DNA of 64,000 nucleotides from Strongylocentrotus droebachiensis. Its lineage: Eukaryota; Echinodermata; Echinoidea; Camarodonta; Strongylocentrotidae. Of this stretch, positions 11,255-26,200 are shown piece by piece. The stretch is from positions 1-64,000 of the forward strand of contig JAVYIG010007462.1 in NCBI GenBank assembly GCA_035222895.1, written 5' to 3'. A program made the position numbers and the translations under genes. Numbering within the stretch: the stretch's first letter is position 1; each line of letters begins with the position of its first letter. The notes beneath the pieces are model-generated. The model saw only the letters and a list, made by a program, of their open reading frames with translations, ran no database searches and had not been told where the DNA came from.

Positions 11255-11518
11255 ATGTTTTGGTCTGATTATAATCGTCTGTATCCTGGTGATTCTGGTG
11301 CTAGCGGCAGTAATAGTTTCGGCAGTCAAATGGATGATGACTTCGAGTACGTTGACTCGGCCTCCAGCATGTCCAGCGGCGGCCAGGGTTACCCCGGCGG
11401 GAGTGGCGGCGGCAGAGGAAGGGATGAAGAGCTTCTACGAGATGCATATGATTTTGCGTTGAAAGCAACAGAACAGGACAGCTTGGGCCAACACAGAACT
11501 GCTATGTTCTATTACGTG
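11255..11518 (+). CDS. CAPN7: CAPN7 exon 1: N-terminal extension and first half of MIT 1
   Basis: Encodes residues 1-88. Residues 1-56 are rich in Ser, Gly and Asp and have no counterpart I recognise in vertebrate calpain-7. From about residue 57 the helix [19 protein letters not shown] starts MIT 1. The start is the first in-frame ATG after the promoter-like region. Two donors are possible three bases apart; GTG|GTGTGT (end 11518) aligns best with the family and keeps phase 0. Confidence 0.88.
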
Positions 11519-14500
11519 GTGTGTAGACCTATCATGATTAATCATGTAAATGTAATCATATTTATTAAAATCATGTGTTTGTCTAGACCGAAAGCGAGCT
11601 TCAGTCCCTATAATCATCGGTTGTTCCACTGAGACTACGTCTGGCTCCACTAGTCTAGACCTCGGTTATAGGGACTGAATGACTGCCTATGCCAGCCTGT
11701 GTTGAAGATATTCGGCTAGATTTTAGCCGTTAGGCCCCTCCCACAAACATGACAAACTTGCCACGGCCGTATTGTTATGCCCCCAAAATCCCCCGAAATG
11801 TCATTTTACCTCGTGAATATCCAATTTTGAATTAGGCCTAGGCTATAATACATCGGTTCCACTTACTAACTTGATTGATATAATCCGTTTAATGGTCCCT
11901 TTTAAGGAAATTATGGGTCAAAATCGACCTCCATGTTGAAAATCTTGCAAGCCGTTTTAAACTCTTGCTGCCGTCAATCTCATCCCTTCTAGTCTACGCC
12001 GAAGGCAAAATGATTATGAAGGAAAAACTGTGATAACGCCATTACGAACGTGTAGATGGCGCACAGTTTTTCCTTCATAATCATCTCCGCGATATTGCCA
12101 TTGACTACAACGTGTATTCACTTCCGGGTTCTATGGCGGGAACGGCCAACCATACTAGTCAATGGCACATATCGCGGAGACAGCGTGGCTCAAGCTTGCA
12201 AGTCGCGCATTGGCTGAGCAACTTGCGTACGATATGCATACGCTTGCATATCGCGCGATACAGCTGTTTGGCTAAATTTAGCAAAACAACATAACTCTGC
12301 GTGTACGTCTTTTTCGTCGATTCTGAGCAAAATGCTATGAATATTTCAGCGTTTTGAAGGGGCTGTATCTTTTGATAGAAACATCGGCGAGACTTGAAAT
12401 TTGAAATGTATTATTCTGATTACATTTTTAATTCAAATATCAAACAAAAATGGTGAAAAACGATCCCAAATTGAAAATTGAAAAATCGTTCAGACACCCT
12501 AGTATTATAGCCTAGGCCTAATTCAAAATTGGATATTCACGAGGTAAAATGACATTTCGGGGGATTTTGGGGGCATAACAATACGGCCGTGGCAAGTTTG
12601 TCATGTTTGTGGGAGGGGCCTAACGGCTAAAATCTAGCCGAATATCTTCAACACAGGCTGGCATAGGCAGTCATTCAGTCCCTATAACCGAGGTCTAGTG
12701 GAGCCAGACGTAGTCTCAGTGGAACAACCGATGATTATAGGGACTGAAGCTTTCGGTCTAGTGTTTGTCTTGTTCAAAAGTGGTTGTGAACTGAAGTGAA
12801 GACAAGTCTAGATCTAGAGTCTAAACTAAACAGTAAACTTAAAGTTTGAGTTTAAATTAAAGTCTAATTTAAACAATATAGATCTAGATCTAATTCACAT
12901 GATACATATGTTATCAATTATTGTTATTAAGTCAACTTGTTTCATTTAGACTAATCTATTATCTCCCCTCGGCCCTCCCCAATTTTTTGTATTAAAAAAA
13001 AATTAAACTTAAAGAAACACAAAGCTGTATAAATATTGGAAGGGTTTTGTGTCCTGATGCTTAACAAAAATACAGCTTTCGCATTTGCCTTTGGATATAA
13101 CAAAAACATTGCATCAATTTCAAAGAGCACAAGCCTAGACTAGAGTCTAGAGTGAGTCTAGAGTGACCCTTTGTACCTTGTACCTTGTGTTCGTCTCTTC
13201 CGAAAGGTCTGCTAGGAACTATAACTCGTCGATGACTGACAGATGATGTCACAAGGGGGATGAGATCTGGAGGTTTTTGGGGTGGAGCTTAGCATCTTTG
13301 AAAAACAAATGTTTCAAAAATATTTAAAAATCTATGAAACAAATTCAGAAGTTTACATATCAAAATATGAGATGTATGCAGGACTGCACACCAACAGGAA
13401 TACACTTGTATTTCGATGTTATGGGCCCTTTAAGTTAGAACTTCAATGAGATGTCCATGCATGGCCATGCTATGATTAACATAAAGGTGCTACACTGATG
13501 CTGCAACATGTTTTGTGCATGATATCAATCGGTGTACATGAACTGATGAACACTGTAATAACTGATAATTTATTTGTTGAATATATTTTGTTTTTTTCTT
13601 CTGTTGAACAGGAGGCTATCCAAGCAATGTACAATGCTCACCTTGCAAACCCAACCAAGGGTCTATCGGGAAAATATGCAGAGTATGTCACAAGAGTGAA
13701 GGCATTGAAAGACATCGGTAAGACACAAGTTTAAAGCCTTTCTGCACTAGTTTGGCCAGGAGGGATTAGACCTCCCTGCATGGTCACTGACAGGTGGCTA
13801 TCTCATCAAACCAGCCCTCAATTAACATAAGAAAAAGGGGACCAATGGTCACTGATTAGGCTTTGTTTGCTATCTAGAGGGCGTAAGTAGCTATAAGTAG
13901 TGCAGTGGGGCTTTAAAGGGAAAGGGTCATCAGTTTCCATGTGCAGAAGGTCATGATACGCTGACACCAGACTTGGTGGAAATACCATTCATGGGTGTAT
14001 TTAAGTCTGCACACAGCAAACCTGTAGTCCAATCAAGTAATACCCCGTAATGTCTTGGAGAGTCTTCGGGTGATGGAAAATGTATAAAAATGACTACCAT
14101 ACAGGGGAATAAGTGGAAAAGGTACAGCATTACATGAAGCCTATTGGTCATAAATAAATATAATTGTTGAATACACTAAATGCAGGCTTACTTGAAAGTG
14201 GGTTAGTTATAAAATCCTCTTTTTGGAACCAGAATGGCCATATATATGCATGATTTATTGAATAAAGAACAGATTTATAATTTGTGTGTTTATAATAAGT
14301 TTTGGTTGGTATTAAGCGCCTGATAAATGTTGTGTATTATTATTATTTAACTCCCATACTTTGTCTCAAGAACAGAGTATAATGCCCTTCTGTCTCTAAA
14401 CAGACAAGATATTGATGGAAGATACAAGCCTGTTTTACATATGCTGAATTCGTTTATTGTTTACTGAAATGGTTTGATTAATTTATGAATTGAAATGATG

Positions 14501-17500
14501 GATTGTCCGTCTTATTCAGTCAACAACACAGCAGGAAGCAGTCATGTTGGTGCAGCCAGCGTTCAACCCGGAGTGAGCGCGGAGGCTGAGAGAGCAAACT
14601 TCCTGATCCGTCAAGCGTTTGAACTGGAGGAGGAAGGAGGCAAGGAGGGAGATGAGGAGGCAGCGGGACTCTATCTCAATGCAGCTGAGCTCTGCATCAA
14701 AGCCGTGAGTCAGGCGTCCTTCCAAGGAGTAGAAAGAGATTCTCAGCATGAGAGTGTGGATTAAGAATGTCAAATGTTGTACATAAAGATACCACTAGCC
14801 TACAAGTAGTTGCTACTACTGTAATGATGATGGCGGTGATGATGATGATGGCGGTGATGATGATGATGATGATGATTTTGATGATGATGGTGGGGATGAT
14901 GAAGGTGATGATGATAGTTAAGTGATTATGGTGATGATGATGATGATGATGATGATGATGGTGATGATGGTGATGATGATCTTTATGTGGGGAAGAAAGA
15001 TGATGATGATGTTTATGTGATTATGGTGATGATGATCATCATCATGATGTTCATGGTTGATGATGTTGAGGTGATGTTGATTGTAATGCTAATAATGAAA
15101 GTGATGACTGATGATAAAAATAACATAAGTGATCCTTAAAGTTATGATAATGACATATCAATAATAACAATGCTTATTGTCAGACTTTTGTGTGGCAAAA
15201 AATTATTTTAGTTGATTTAAAAACTATCAAACCAGTCTTGCTTGACAGCCATTATAAAGTACATGATGTCCAAGGTAAGTGGTCCTAAGAAGGTTAAATG
15301 TAGATATTAGATTGTTTATCTTCATGCCCCTCTCTTTTTTTCCTTTTGTAGAGTAAAACAAGTACTCCGGACCAAAAGGCAAAGTTGAGTCGACTTGCAA
15401 AGCAGGCCCTTGACAGGTAAAATACATTTTTGTACATGTATTTCAATCTATGTTTAATTTTCTAATTCATGGCTTGGTCTTGTATGCTTGTCTGTTTATA
15501 GAGTCCAGTGCATGTTATATCTGTCATCTGCAAACCTAAAGTTTCATTAATTTAAAATCGGGGAACCTTCAAGTGTGCCTTCCATATACTCCTCAACGCC
15601 CATGCCTGTTACTAAGAATTAATACGTGTGCGTCAGCCAATAGGCCTTGTCCGTTATTGTTCCAATTATTGATCGAAGTAATTGACCGTTGGATCCGCCT
15701 GTAGAGTATAAAACACGCTTGCTTACATTAAATTTTATCACCTGACAAAGTGTAGCAGCGGCGCACGAAAAGTTGTGATCTTTTAAATCCCTTGTTGACC
15801 ATACATTGCGAGACAAACGAATGTCACCAGCGACATTATTTTCGATGCTACATCCGCAATGAATAATATATTTAGCATAATTCATACTTTCTTTGCAATT
15901 CATTAGGGCGGAAGCTTTGAAGAAGAAGTCCATCACCCAAAGTCTTCCATCCCCTCCGCGGGACCAGCTCCCCTCCAAGAACCAGAATTTACCGGACGAC
16001 AGTCCCATCTTCAACCTTCCGGAGATACCCCGTGATCTTCCCAGCCTAGACACCGGACCACCCTCCCCTGCAGCCGGTAGAAACACCCCTAAAGAAAATG
16101 GAAGAGGCAGGAGTACTAGTGGGTCTGCGGGCAGTTCCACTGCATCAGGCGGGGGTGGTGGTGGCGGCGGTGGTGGTGGAGGTGGAGGTGGTGGTAGCAG
16201 TGGAGGAGGTGGCAAATACACCCCAGAGGAGATTGCTGTGCTCAAGTATGGACAGAAATCATTTGAGAATTTCAAACAAGTATAATTTGACTTTCAGGGA
16301 TGCCAGTTTTCAGGCAATAGCTGGATTCAGGCCCTGCCAAGTTAATTTCAGACCATAGTTTAGGCTTATTTGTGTACAAAAATAGCTCATTCTAGGTGAT
16401 TTTCAGGCCCTCTGTTCAAATCTATCTGGAATCCCTGGACTATTTTAAGTTCATTAAAATAGTGGTAAGGGTATAATTATAGCCTTGAAATATAACAAAA
16501 AACCTTTACAACTACCATTTATTGTTGCTCATATGAGAAAAAATACAGTTATATATATTGTAAATACATAATTGTGTTTTATGTTCCTTATGTTTTATGT
16601 ACTTATTTTGATTTAACACAGATTTTGATGTGTTGCATATATGTATGTTTCTTGTTTGCGCCTTGGTTTCATTTTTAAATCCTTGAGTATTGTATATTGA
16701 TGTATAAAGACTATCAATGACTTTCTTCCTTTTACAGAAAAACATCCGACATCAATGGTCGACAATATCTTCCTTTTATATCCCAGGCAGACCTTAAAGA
16801 AAGATTTGCATACCCTGTGCCTTTCACGTAAGTCATCCTCCCATTTTCATCTGCTAGAAATAATAAGATTTTCAGATGACGCAATTGATCATGAATCGTT
16901 TTACTTCTGCCTTCCCTACTGTAGGGGTTATGTAGCAAATAATTATATTTCGACTCAAAAGAAATTATGTCTACCGTAATTAACGGTGTATAAACCGCAC
17001 CTTTTTGCCGCCGAAAAAAATTCAAAGTCGGGGGTGCGGTTTATACACGGTACACCCAAAAAAAACAACAAAAAAAAATTTTTTTTTTAAAAGTTTCGGT
17101 TTATACCCCTCCACCTGGCGCTATGCCTGGCAATGTCTCCCAGCTCAGTAATCGGTGTGTTGACTCACCACTCAGACACTAGAAAAACACTCAAATTTGT
17201 CTGTCAAATTTGTCTGTGATCTCAATATGTAGTTTATAATAATAATTCCTCCAATTTTTCTTCTATTACATGGTGTACCACAAGGTTCTATCCTAGGTGC
17301 TCTAGTGTTTTTTAATTTAATTAATGATCTTACACATTCAGCTGCACCTCGCAGTTAAATGAAAGGCCTTCCCGCGTGGGTTTTTTAACACAGACCAGGC
17401 TTGCTGCCGACATAGTCGGCAAAAAAAAGTCGACGAGGGCGAAAAAGAGGGGTGCGGTTTATACACGAGGGCGGTTTATACAACATTAATTACAGTACTT

Positions 17501-20500
17501 GAAATTGAACACATATCTTTGTATAGTGACATAGATATCATGAACGACTGTTTGTATCAAGATGCCCTGTGATGAAAACTTATCTTACAAAATCTTGCGA
17601 TTTAAACTTGATGACATAATTCTGGGACCCTTTTCACAAACCCTTTTTTCAATGACAGAAGTCGGTGACAAATCTGCTGATTACCATCAGAAGCGAGGAT
17701 TTCACTAGCTTGAAATAGGAAAAAACTGTCAAGTATGAGTTTAAGTGATCTGGTCAAAGGCTCTGGCTATAGTCTCTTATTTAAAGAAGATAGCTTTTTC
17801 AAAAGGAAAGTATTGTTAAGTAGGGAGAGGGTCATGAGATTAAGATTGTTTATGTGTTTGTTTGTGTATTTGTTTGTTTTACCTTTCCCGCTGTTTGTTT
17901 TGACCCAGGGATAAGGATGGCAAGCTTGTTCTGTGCACCAAGCAGAAGGAGAGGTTAGGTAAATGGGTGCGGCCTTCTGATATCTGCAGTGATCCTAAAA
18001 TCATCTACGCTGTATCAAGCTTCAGTGTTAAACAGGTAAGAGAGTCACCTGCAATCGGGCCCTGGGGGGTGTTTCACAAAGATCCTAAGTCGAACTTAAC
18101 TCTATGTTAGACTTAAAAAATTATGGTGAGCCATTTGTAGCCTTAAAATGAAATATATTCAAAAGCAGAAATTCAAGTATTTAAGACTTTTCATAAATTC
18201 CACATCAAGAACATGAAATCTCCTTGATATTAGAAAATATGAATGATTTTAATCAACATTTTATGCCTTTTAAATAACTTTTACAAAAAAAATTCATAGG
18301 TGCTAACGGCTTTCCATAATTTTGAAGTCCAATTTAGAGATAAGTTCAACTTAGGATCTTTGTGAACCCCCCCCCCCCCCCCCCCCTGGTCACAAGACTA
18401 TTTCTCTACCCCTGTGTGCTCATGCCATTTTCAATATGTTCCTGAATTTGTTGAATGAAACCTTTGGGGTCATTTTAGCGCGTATTGTGAACAATTGCAA
18501 CATTTTTTAAATAACATTTTTAAGAGCTACTACTCATAGAATAATCGACCTGATTTCCTTTTGGAATTCATCAAGGTATTATTGTATAATGCCAGGGACC
18601 GTCTCATAAAGAGTTGCGATTGCTTAGAATCAATTGCAAGTCCTCTCATCAATCGTAAGTTTGTAGTCTCCTATCTCTTATGCACATAGTTGCGATTGAT
18701 ATCAATCTTAAATAAATTGTGATTAATCACAACGGTTTATAAGACAAGGCCCTGATCTTGTATGTACTAAATGTGTTTCTTGGATGTTGGTTTCAACTCT
18801 CGTATTACTTCTATCTTTCAGACAATTGTACAGGACTGTTCCTTCCTTGCATCACTAGCAATATCAGCCAATTATGAAAGAAGGTTCAAGAAACATCTAC
18901 TTACAAAGTAAGTTTTTCTCTAATGCTCTATCTAATTATGTATATTGCCATTCAACATTATTTCTTGTCAGCCTAATTCTTTTTCCATATATGTTTAAAG
19001 TGTACCAATCACCTGAAAAATATTTGTTTGTCTTTAGCTAGAATGTGTAAAATAAACCTCAACATGTTTACCTATAGGTTACTTGTTCAGGAGTATGAAT
19101 AAAAATACAGGAGAAAAAAAACCCTACCTAAGGTATCCTCCTCTGACTTGGGTTCTGTGCCAGCCCTGTTCTATGCAGGCGTTTATGTGTTAGCCGACAA
19201 GTACTGAGAGTACATTTAAACTGCATTATCTTTTTGTAGAAGTCATATGAGAAGCTCATATGCAGTGCAGCAGCATGAAACACGTTATATCAAGAGCAAA
19301 ACTTGCTTCAGTGATTGCTGCTTTGTAAGAAGTAAATTACTATCTTGAGTTTGAAAGTGATGAGCTGTCAATACTAAGTTTGTGTATTTTTGTAATGTTG
19401 AATAAAATATTGAAAGGAGGATGGGCTGTGGGCAGTGAGTGTTCACTTGAGCTGAGTGGGTTTGTCAGAGCTGCCAACCAGTACAATTTTTCCTCAATAA
19501 AATATGATTTAAAAAAAAGAAAAAAGAAAAATATGATTTTAAAAAAAGAAAAAAGAAAAAAGGAAAGTATCCTACAAGCATCTCACTTCGGCAATTGTGG
19601 GATGTTCATTGGTTCATTGAACACAGCAGTCATGACGAAATCATGCATATTCAATCAATGGTCCATGAAAATACATTTACATGCCGTGCATTGGTTCATT
19701 GAACGGTCATTCATGACGAACACTTGCATATTCAACAAAATGTTTGTAAAATGTACTCGTGCATAATTCTTCAAAATGTTAACAAACTCAGTTTGTCAAA
19801 AAGAAAGAACTTATCGATCAAAAATAGGATTTTCTCTGGGGGAAAAGAATAGGATTTTTATTCCGTTGGAGTTGGCAGTTCTAGTTTGCTTTTTGTTAAA
19901 TTCTTCTATCTCTCTTTCCTCTCTCTGACAGCATCATCTACCCACAGGATAAGAGTCATAAACCGATCTACAATCCTTGCGGGAAGTATATGGCCATCCT
20001 CTGGATCAATGGAGTCAAGAGAAAGGTATCAGAGTTCACAGAAAACAGAAACACAGACATTCACAGACTGTTTCACCTTTCATAGGGAAAGTCGACTGTT
20101 ATCCCTGATTTTAATCTTGGCAGAGCCAATCCGTACCTACATCACAAGATCTCTTTATACTTTATTTCTGTATTTCATTCTTCTCATGTCTCTTATCTAA
20201 AGACTGTCTCTGACGGTACTACTGTTTCTTGTGCTCATGCACAGTTCTTTGCTAAGCGGGAATTCAATAAGATGAAGACGAAGTAGATACCTTTATGAAG
20301 AACTTGAAAATGACTGTAGTAAGAATAACCTATTTTTATAAAGGCTCTTCTGATTATCTTTTGAGAGAATGCATGGTTTCAATCATCCTACATTCGTAAA
20401 TCAAAAGATGATTCCTTTTAGTAAGAGTTATCTTGACTTGAAGTCAAGTTTGGTTACTTTTGTTTTCACATTACTGCCTGAAATGCTGATCGGTCACTTG

Positions 20501-23213
20501 TGCAAAATTGATTTTCTCAACAGAGTAGCGCTATTTTATCACTCCGTTCCTGGAGCAATTTTAAATTAACAGCAGGTACAAAATTACACTGGTATCTTTG
20601 CACAATTGACTGAATTACTGCCTCATAACGTTCACATGCATTTGTAATGGTACAAAGCAATAGTTATTTTAATTTTTTGTTTGTTTTCTCAGGTGATTTT
20701 TGATGACTACCTCCCTGTAGACAAGCATGGCGACCTCTTGTGTTCATTCTCGTCCAACCGCAATGAATTCTGGGTCTCGCTGCTGGAGAAGGCCTATATG
20801 AAGGTCATGGGAGGCTATGATTTCCCGGGATCCAACTCGGTAAGTTCTAGTGCAACAAAATACACCAACAGATTTCCAACAGATTTTAAAGTACAGTGAA
20901 ACCTGTATGTAGAGACTGCTCTAGAGAAATATGAAGGGTACATTGTACCCGAGTCTATTCTAGCTAGTTTTTTTTTATTGGTACATACTTAAACCTGTTT
21001 CCTAGATACTGGTAGTTAAAATTAGCATATTTTTTTATTAGAGTATTCTCCATTCCTTTTAAATTACATAATGATCCTATTGTATCAACATTTTTATTTC
21101 AACTAACTCTGAATACTATACCCTATTTCCCTTACAAAATACACCACGTTACCGCCCCACCAAGTCCTAAAAGATCACAATTCACGAGGCAAACGTTTTA
21201 TTCCACTAGTCTTTCATTCGGGCCCACATAGGGGCGTCACACTTACAATTTGATTTGATTTGTATTTCTTTGACCTTTCCCCCAGAACATTGATCTTCAT
21301 GCCCTGACCGGCTGGATCCCTGAGAGAGTGGCCATCAGACAAGGCACTCCTGGCTTCGATGCCGACAAGGTCTTCAAGAAGCTCTACGAACGCTTCCACC
21401 GAGGGGAGGTTCTTGCTACCGTTGCAACGGGGATGTTACCTGAGGCGGATGCTGACAGGGCAGGGCTGGTCCCTACTCATGCGTACGCCATGCTCGACAT
21501 CAGAGAGATACAGGTAGGAAGGTTTTCATATGCCAAAGAAGATGACAACTCTATGGAAGGTGGACATTCCCATGTGTACTTGGGACAACTTATTTTAAAG
21601 CGGAACTGCACTACTTATAGCTACTTGCGCCCTCTATATAGTAAACAATGTCTAAGTGGTGCCCATTGGTCCCCCATAATCCCCTTTTTCTTTTGTTAAT
21701 TGAGAGCTGATTTCATGAGATAACCACCTGTCAGTGACCTAGTAGAGAAAAATATTATTTACAGATCATGATTGAGAGACTGATGTTGAGAGCAAACAGT
21801 GGCATGAATGGCCTGTCATAGTTAACTCCAACTTAAAGTTGATCTTAGTCTTTGTGGTATCCCTGTGTTTTGTATCCCTTACAGGGTAAGAAGCTACTCC
21901 AGCTGAAGAACCCTTGGAGTCATCTGAGATGGAAAGGAAAATTCTCAGAGGAGGACACCACAAACTGGACTCCAGAGCTACAGAAGGCTCTCAACTTTGA
22001 CCCCAAGAATGCACAAGAATTTGATAATGGTGAGCATGGTGATGAAAAATACTGCAATGGTTTGGAAAATCTTGCACTGACTGGAAGAATAGAGGGGAGG
22101 AGGAGAAGGGGTAGAAGGAGGATTCTGTGGATGAGTAGCTTAAGGAGTTGGGTTTCTTAAAGTGGAATTGATCTTGGGGAGAATGAATTACTTCATAGAA
22201 TATGGGACAGAGTGTGACTGCTTGTGAGGCAGAGTTGTGGCATTCAATGGTCGCCAACGGCTCAGGACATGACACCTAAAGAAGAAGAAGAGCATGGTGA
22301 TTGAAAGAAAGAATACAACTGCATTAGCATCTTTCCATGTAGAAGCCCTCAAACTTGACATACATAATAAAATAATTTTCCTTTTAAAAGTCTTTAGGCT
22401 TTCAATAAGTTCATATTCATGCTCTAATGTTTTGGAACACTGGGTCTTCACCTGTATGTAATCACTGCAGAGATTCCTCCGATGTGTATGCTGTTTGAGT
22501 GTCTGAGAAACTGTTCTGTGTATTTCAGAGTGGTCTGATGAAGCAAGAAGGATTGCACAAGGCAAACATGCCATGAATATTGTTTAATTTAAATTGATTA
22601 AGCCAAGAAATAGTGCTTCACAAGTCTATCATATTTATATCATGTTTTCTCTGACAACTATTGTACTTTTGCTGCAATTGACGTCTACTTCACCTCTTCA
22701 AATGTAGTAGTTGCCAGCATGTGCACTGTATGTAGTCAGAAAAGTCTCTCTATTTCGGCAACGATACACATTTTTTTTATTCAGGGAGGGAATATATCCA
22801 TCAGATGTCATACCAGGGGGGTGTTTCACAAAGATCCTAAGTCAAACTTAACTCTAAGTTGGACTTAAATATTATGGAGAGCCATTTGTAGCCTTAAAAT
22901 AAATATATTCAAAACCGAAAAAAATTCAAGTATTTTAGACTTTTTATAAATTCCACATCAAGAACATAAAATCTCCTTGATGATAGAAAATATGAATGAT
23001 TTGAATCAACATTTTATGCCTTTTAAAATAACTTTTACAAAATATTTTCAAATATGCTAAGGGCTTTCCATAATTGTTAAGTCCAGCTTAGAGATAAGTT
23101 CATCTTAGGATCTTTGTGAAACACCCCCCTAAAATGGTGAATGTGTGGATAAGTGCTTGTTTTAGCATTTTATCTTACATTTCTTGTCCCTCGCTTTCTT
23201 TCTCACCACTTCT

Positions 23214-23269
<56 letters not shown>

Positions 23270-26200
23270 AGTCATTTCTCTTCTTTTCGATTTCCTCGTC
23301 ATATCTCGCCTTGGTCTACCGTAGCTACATGTACATGTAGCCAGCCGTTGTATATTGTATTGTAACCATATTTTCATGTGTGTGAAACAATATGTTCTTC
23401 TTAAGTGTATATTTTTTGGTTCAATTTTGTTTACACTATTCAATTTCATTGTAAATCAACCATTATGAGTTCCTGAACTTTACGTGTTAATGGTTTTAAA
23501 CCGAATAAATAAATAAATAAATAAATAAAATAAAATAATAAATATTTCTTTCTTGATGCAGGTGTGTTCTGGATAGACCTTGCCTCCTTGTGTAACTTCT
23601 TTGATGTGATCTACATGAACTGGAATCCATCTCTCTTTCCTCGTTCCTATGTCATGCATGGGTAAGTGAACTCAGCAATTTATTAGTACTTCTTTAAAGG
23701 GATCCAGTAACTTTTTCTCAGATTCTGAAACAAAATCCTGGATTTAGCTCATGCTGCAATGATAATTATAAACCTTTAGGTCAGTCAGGAACCCCATGAC
23801 TTTTACAAGCTGATCGGCTGTCTGATTATCAAGATATTTATGATTGGAAATCGAAACCAAATTTTGCGTTTGCCAAACGGTATTCATAACACTACAGTCT
23901 ATTGGGGAAAATGAATATAGTAAAACCGGTCACTCACAGATTTGTACTTTTTTAAGGCACTTCTTGATCATTTTGAAGCGTGAATTTTTTTAAAGCTTCA
24001 ATATTACACCATATCACAGACACTGATTACGCGTAGGGCTGTGCCATCTCAGATTGAACATTGTTAAAAGATGCCTTTAAAGGCATTTTGTTTGTAACAT
24101 TATTCATAATGGTAACTTTGCGCGTTATAAATGTCTGTATTATTATTATTATTCATAATGTACTATCTAATTCATGAGTGATTTACTCACAATTCCAAAT
24201 GTTATACTCTTTTGAAGTGGCACTGAGAATTTTGTAATCGTATCAGTTTTTTAGACAAAGAGATATGATTGAAAATAGAATCGAAATTCTAGCTTTTGGG
24301 TGGACTTCTGTAGTTTGTCAGTGCTGCATGTGTAATACATGTCCATCGCTCACCACCACCTGTGTAATTTTTGTGCGCTGTCAATCAGTAGCTGCCTGCA
24401 TCATTAATCAGCGAAAAACCATCCACCTGTGCATGCCTATCCTACTTGACTTGAAACGCAAAGGTTCTGGGTTGGATCCCCGACACAGCACTAATGTCCT
24501 TTGGCAAGGTATTAATCTGCATTTGTCACTCCATACCCAGAAGAGAAATGCAGACCTGGTAGGATGACAAAACCTTTATGGTGACCTAATGGTAGGAATA
24601 CTCCCCAGGGAGTGAAGATGGTGCACATTGTACGTGGATGAATCTGATAACCGGGGTAATAATATCTGTAAAGCGCTTTAGAGACAGAATTTTGTATAAA
24701 AGGGATCTTTGCTTCAGATTCTTTAAAAAAAACTTGATTTAAGTCATGCTGCAATCATAATTATAAACCTTTAGGTCATAAATGAATCCCATGAATTTAA
24801 CAAGCCAATCGCCTGTCTGATTATCAAGATATCCATGATTGGAATTAGAAATTTCAGAATTCGTTTTCCTAACGGTTTTTATAACACTACAGTCTATTGG
24901 GGAAAACAAGTATGGTAAGACCGATCACTCAAAGATTTTTACTTTTTTGAGGCACTTCTTGATCATTTTGAAGCGCAATTTTTTGAGGGCTTCAAGATTA
25001 CACCATATCACAGACACTGATAACACATACATGTAGGGCCATGCATCTCAGATTTAACATTGTTAAACGATGCCTTTAAAGGCATTTTGTTTGTAACATT
25101 ATTCATAATGTACTATCCAACTCATGACTGATTTACTCACGATTCCAAATGTTATACTCATATGAAGTGGCACTGAGAATGTTGTAACCGTATCACTTTT
25201 TTTTGACAAAGAGATATACATGTATATGAATGAAAATAGAATAAAAATTCTAGCTTTCGGGTGGGCATTTATAGTTTGTCAGTGCTGTATGTGTACTATG
25301 TCGACAAAAACCTTTGTGTTAGTAACTGCCTTATGGTGATCATTTGGTAGAAATACTCCCCAGGGAGCAAAGAGGGTGCACATTGTGCATGAATGAATCC
25401 GATAACCGGGGTAATAATATCTGTAAAGCGCTTACAGACGGAATATCGTATTAAGCCCTACATAAATCCAGATTATCATTATTATTATAGTATAGGAAGT
25501 GAGAAGGTCGTATGGAATGGTTTGGTGTCTTTTTCTTTCTTTATCCTCGACAGGTAGTCATTTATATAAGGTTGTGCGGGTTTGCTAGAGTGTCTTTTGA
25601 TCTTTTCAGTATGTGGTCAGCAGCAGAAGGACCTAAGAAGGATAACATCAACATCGGTAACAACCCTCAGTATCGTCTAGAGGTCAAAGGACTTGGTGCT
25701 GTTTGGATTCTTCTCACAAGGCACATCACAGACAAGGTATGCATCTATGAACAGTGCAGTTTTTTTTCAAGTTGTAGCAAATTACCGTAAATCTCCGTGT
25801 ATAAGGCGCACCCCTATTTTGGGGGAAAAAAGAAGGGGGGGAAAAAAAATTGTTAAATCGTTTTTTTGTTTTGTTGTTGTTGTTGTTTTGTTGCCGAAAA
25901 CCCACGCGGGGAAGGACCTTCATTTAACATCGAGGTGCAGTTGAAGGCGCTGATTTGTGCTTGTGAACTTGTCACAAATAATAGTAACAATGTCGTTTTT
26001 ATAAGAATGTGTAAGATCATTAATGTAAATTAAAAACAATAGAGTACCTAGGATAGAACCTTGTGGTACACCATTTGTTACAGGAAAACAAATTGAGGAA
26101 TTATTATTATAAACTACATATTGAGATCTATAAGAAAGATTACTTTCAAACCAAGATGACAGACAAATTTGAGTGTTGTTGTAGTTTCCGAGTGGTGAGT

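Noticed and set aside
15619..16275. 218-residue minus-strand frame with a poly-Pro run
   Set aside because: It is the complement of CAPN7 exon 5 (Gly run) and flanking intron, and the plus-strand reading matches calpain-7 with correct splice sites.
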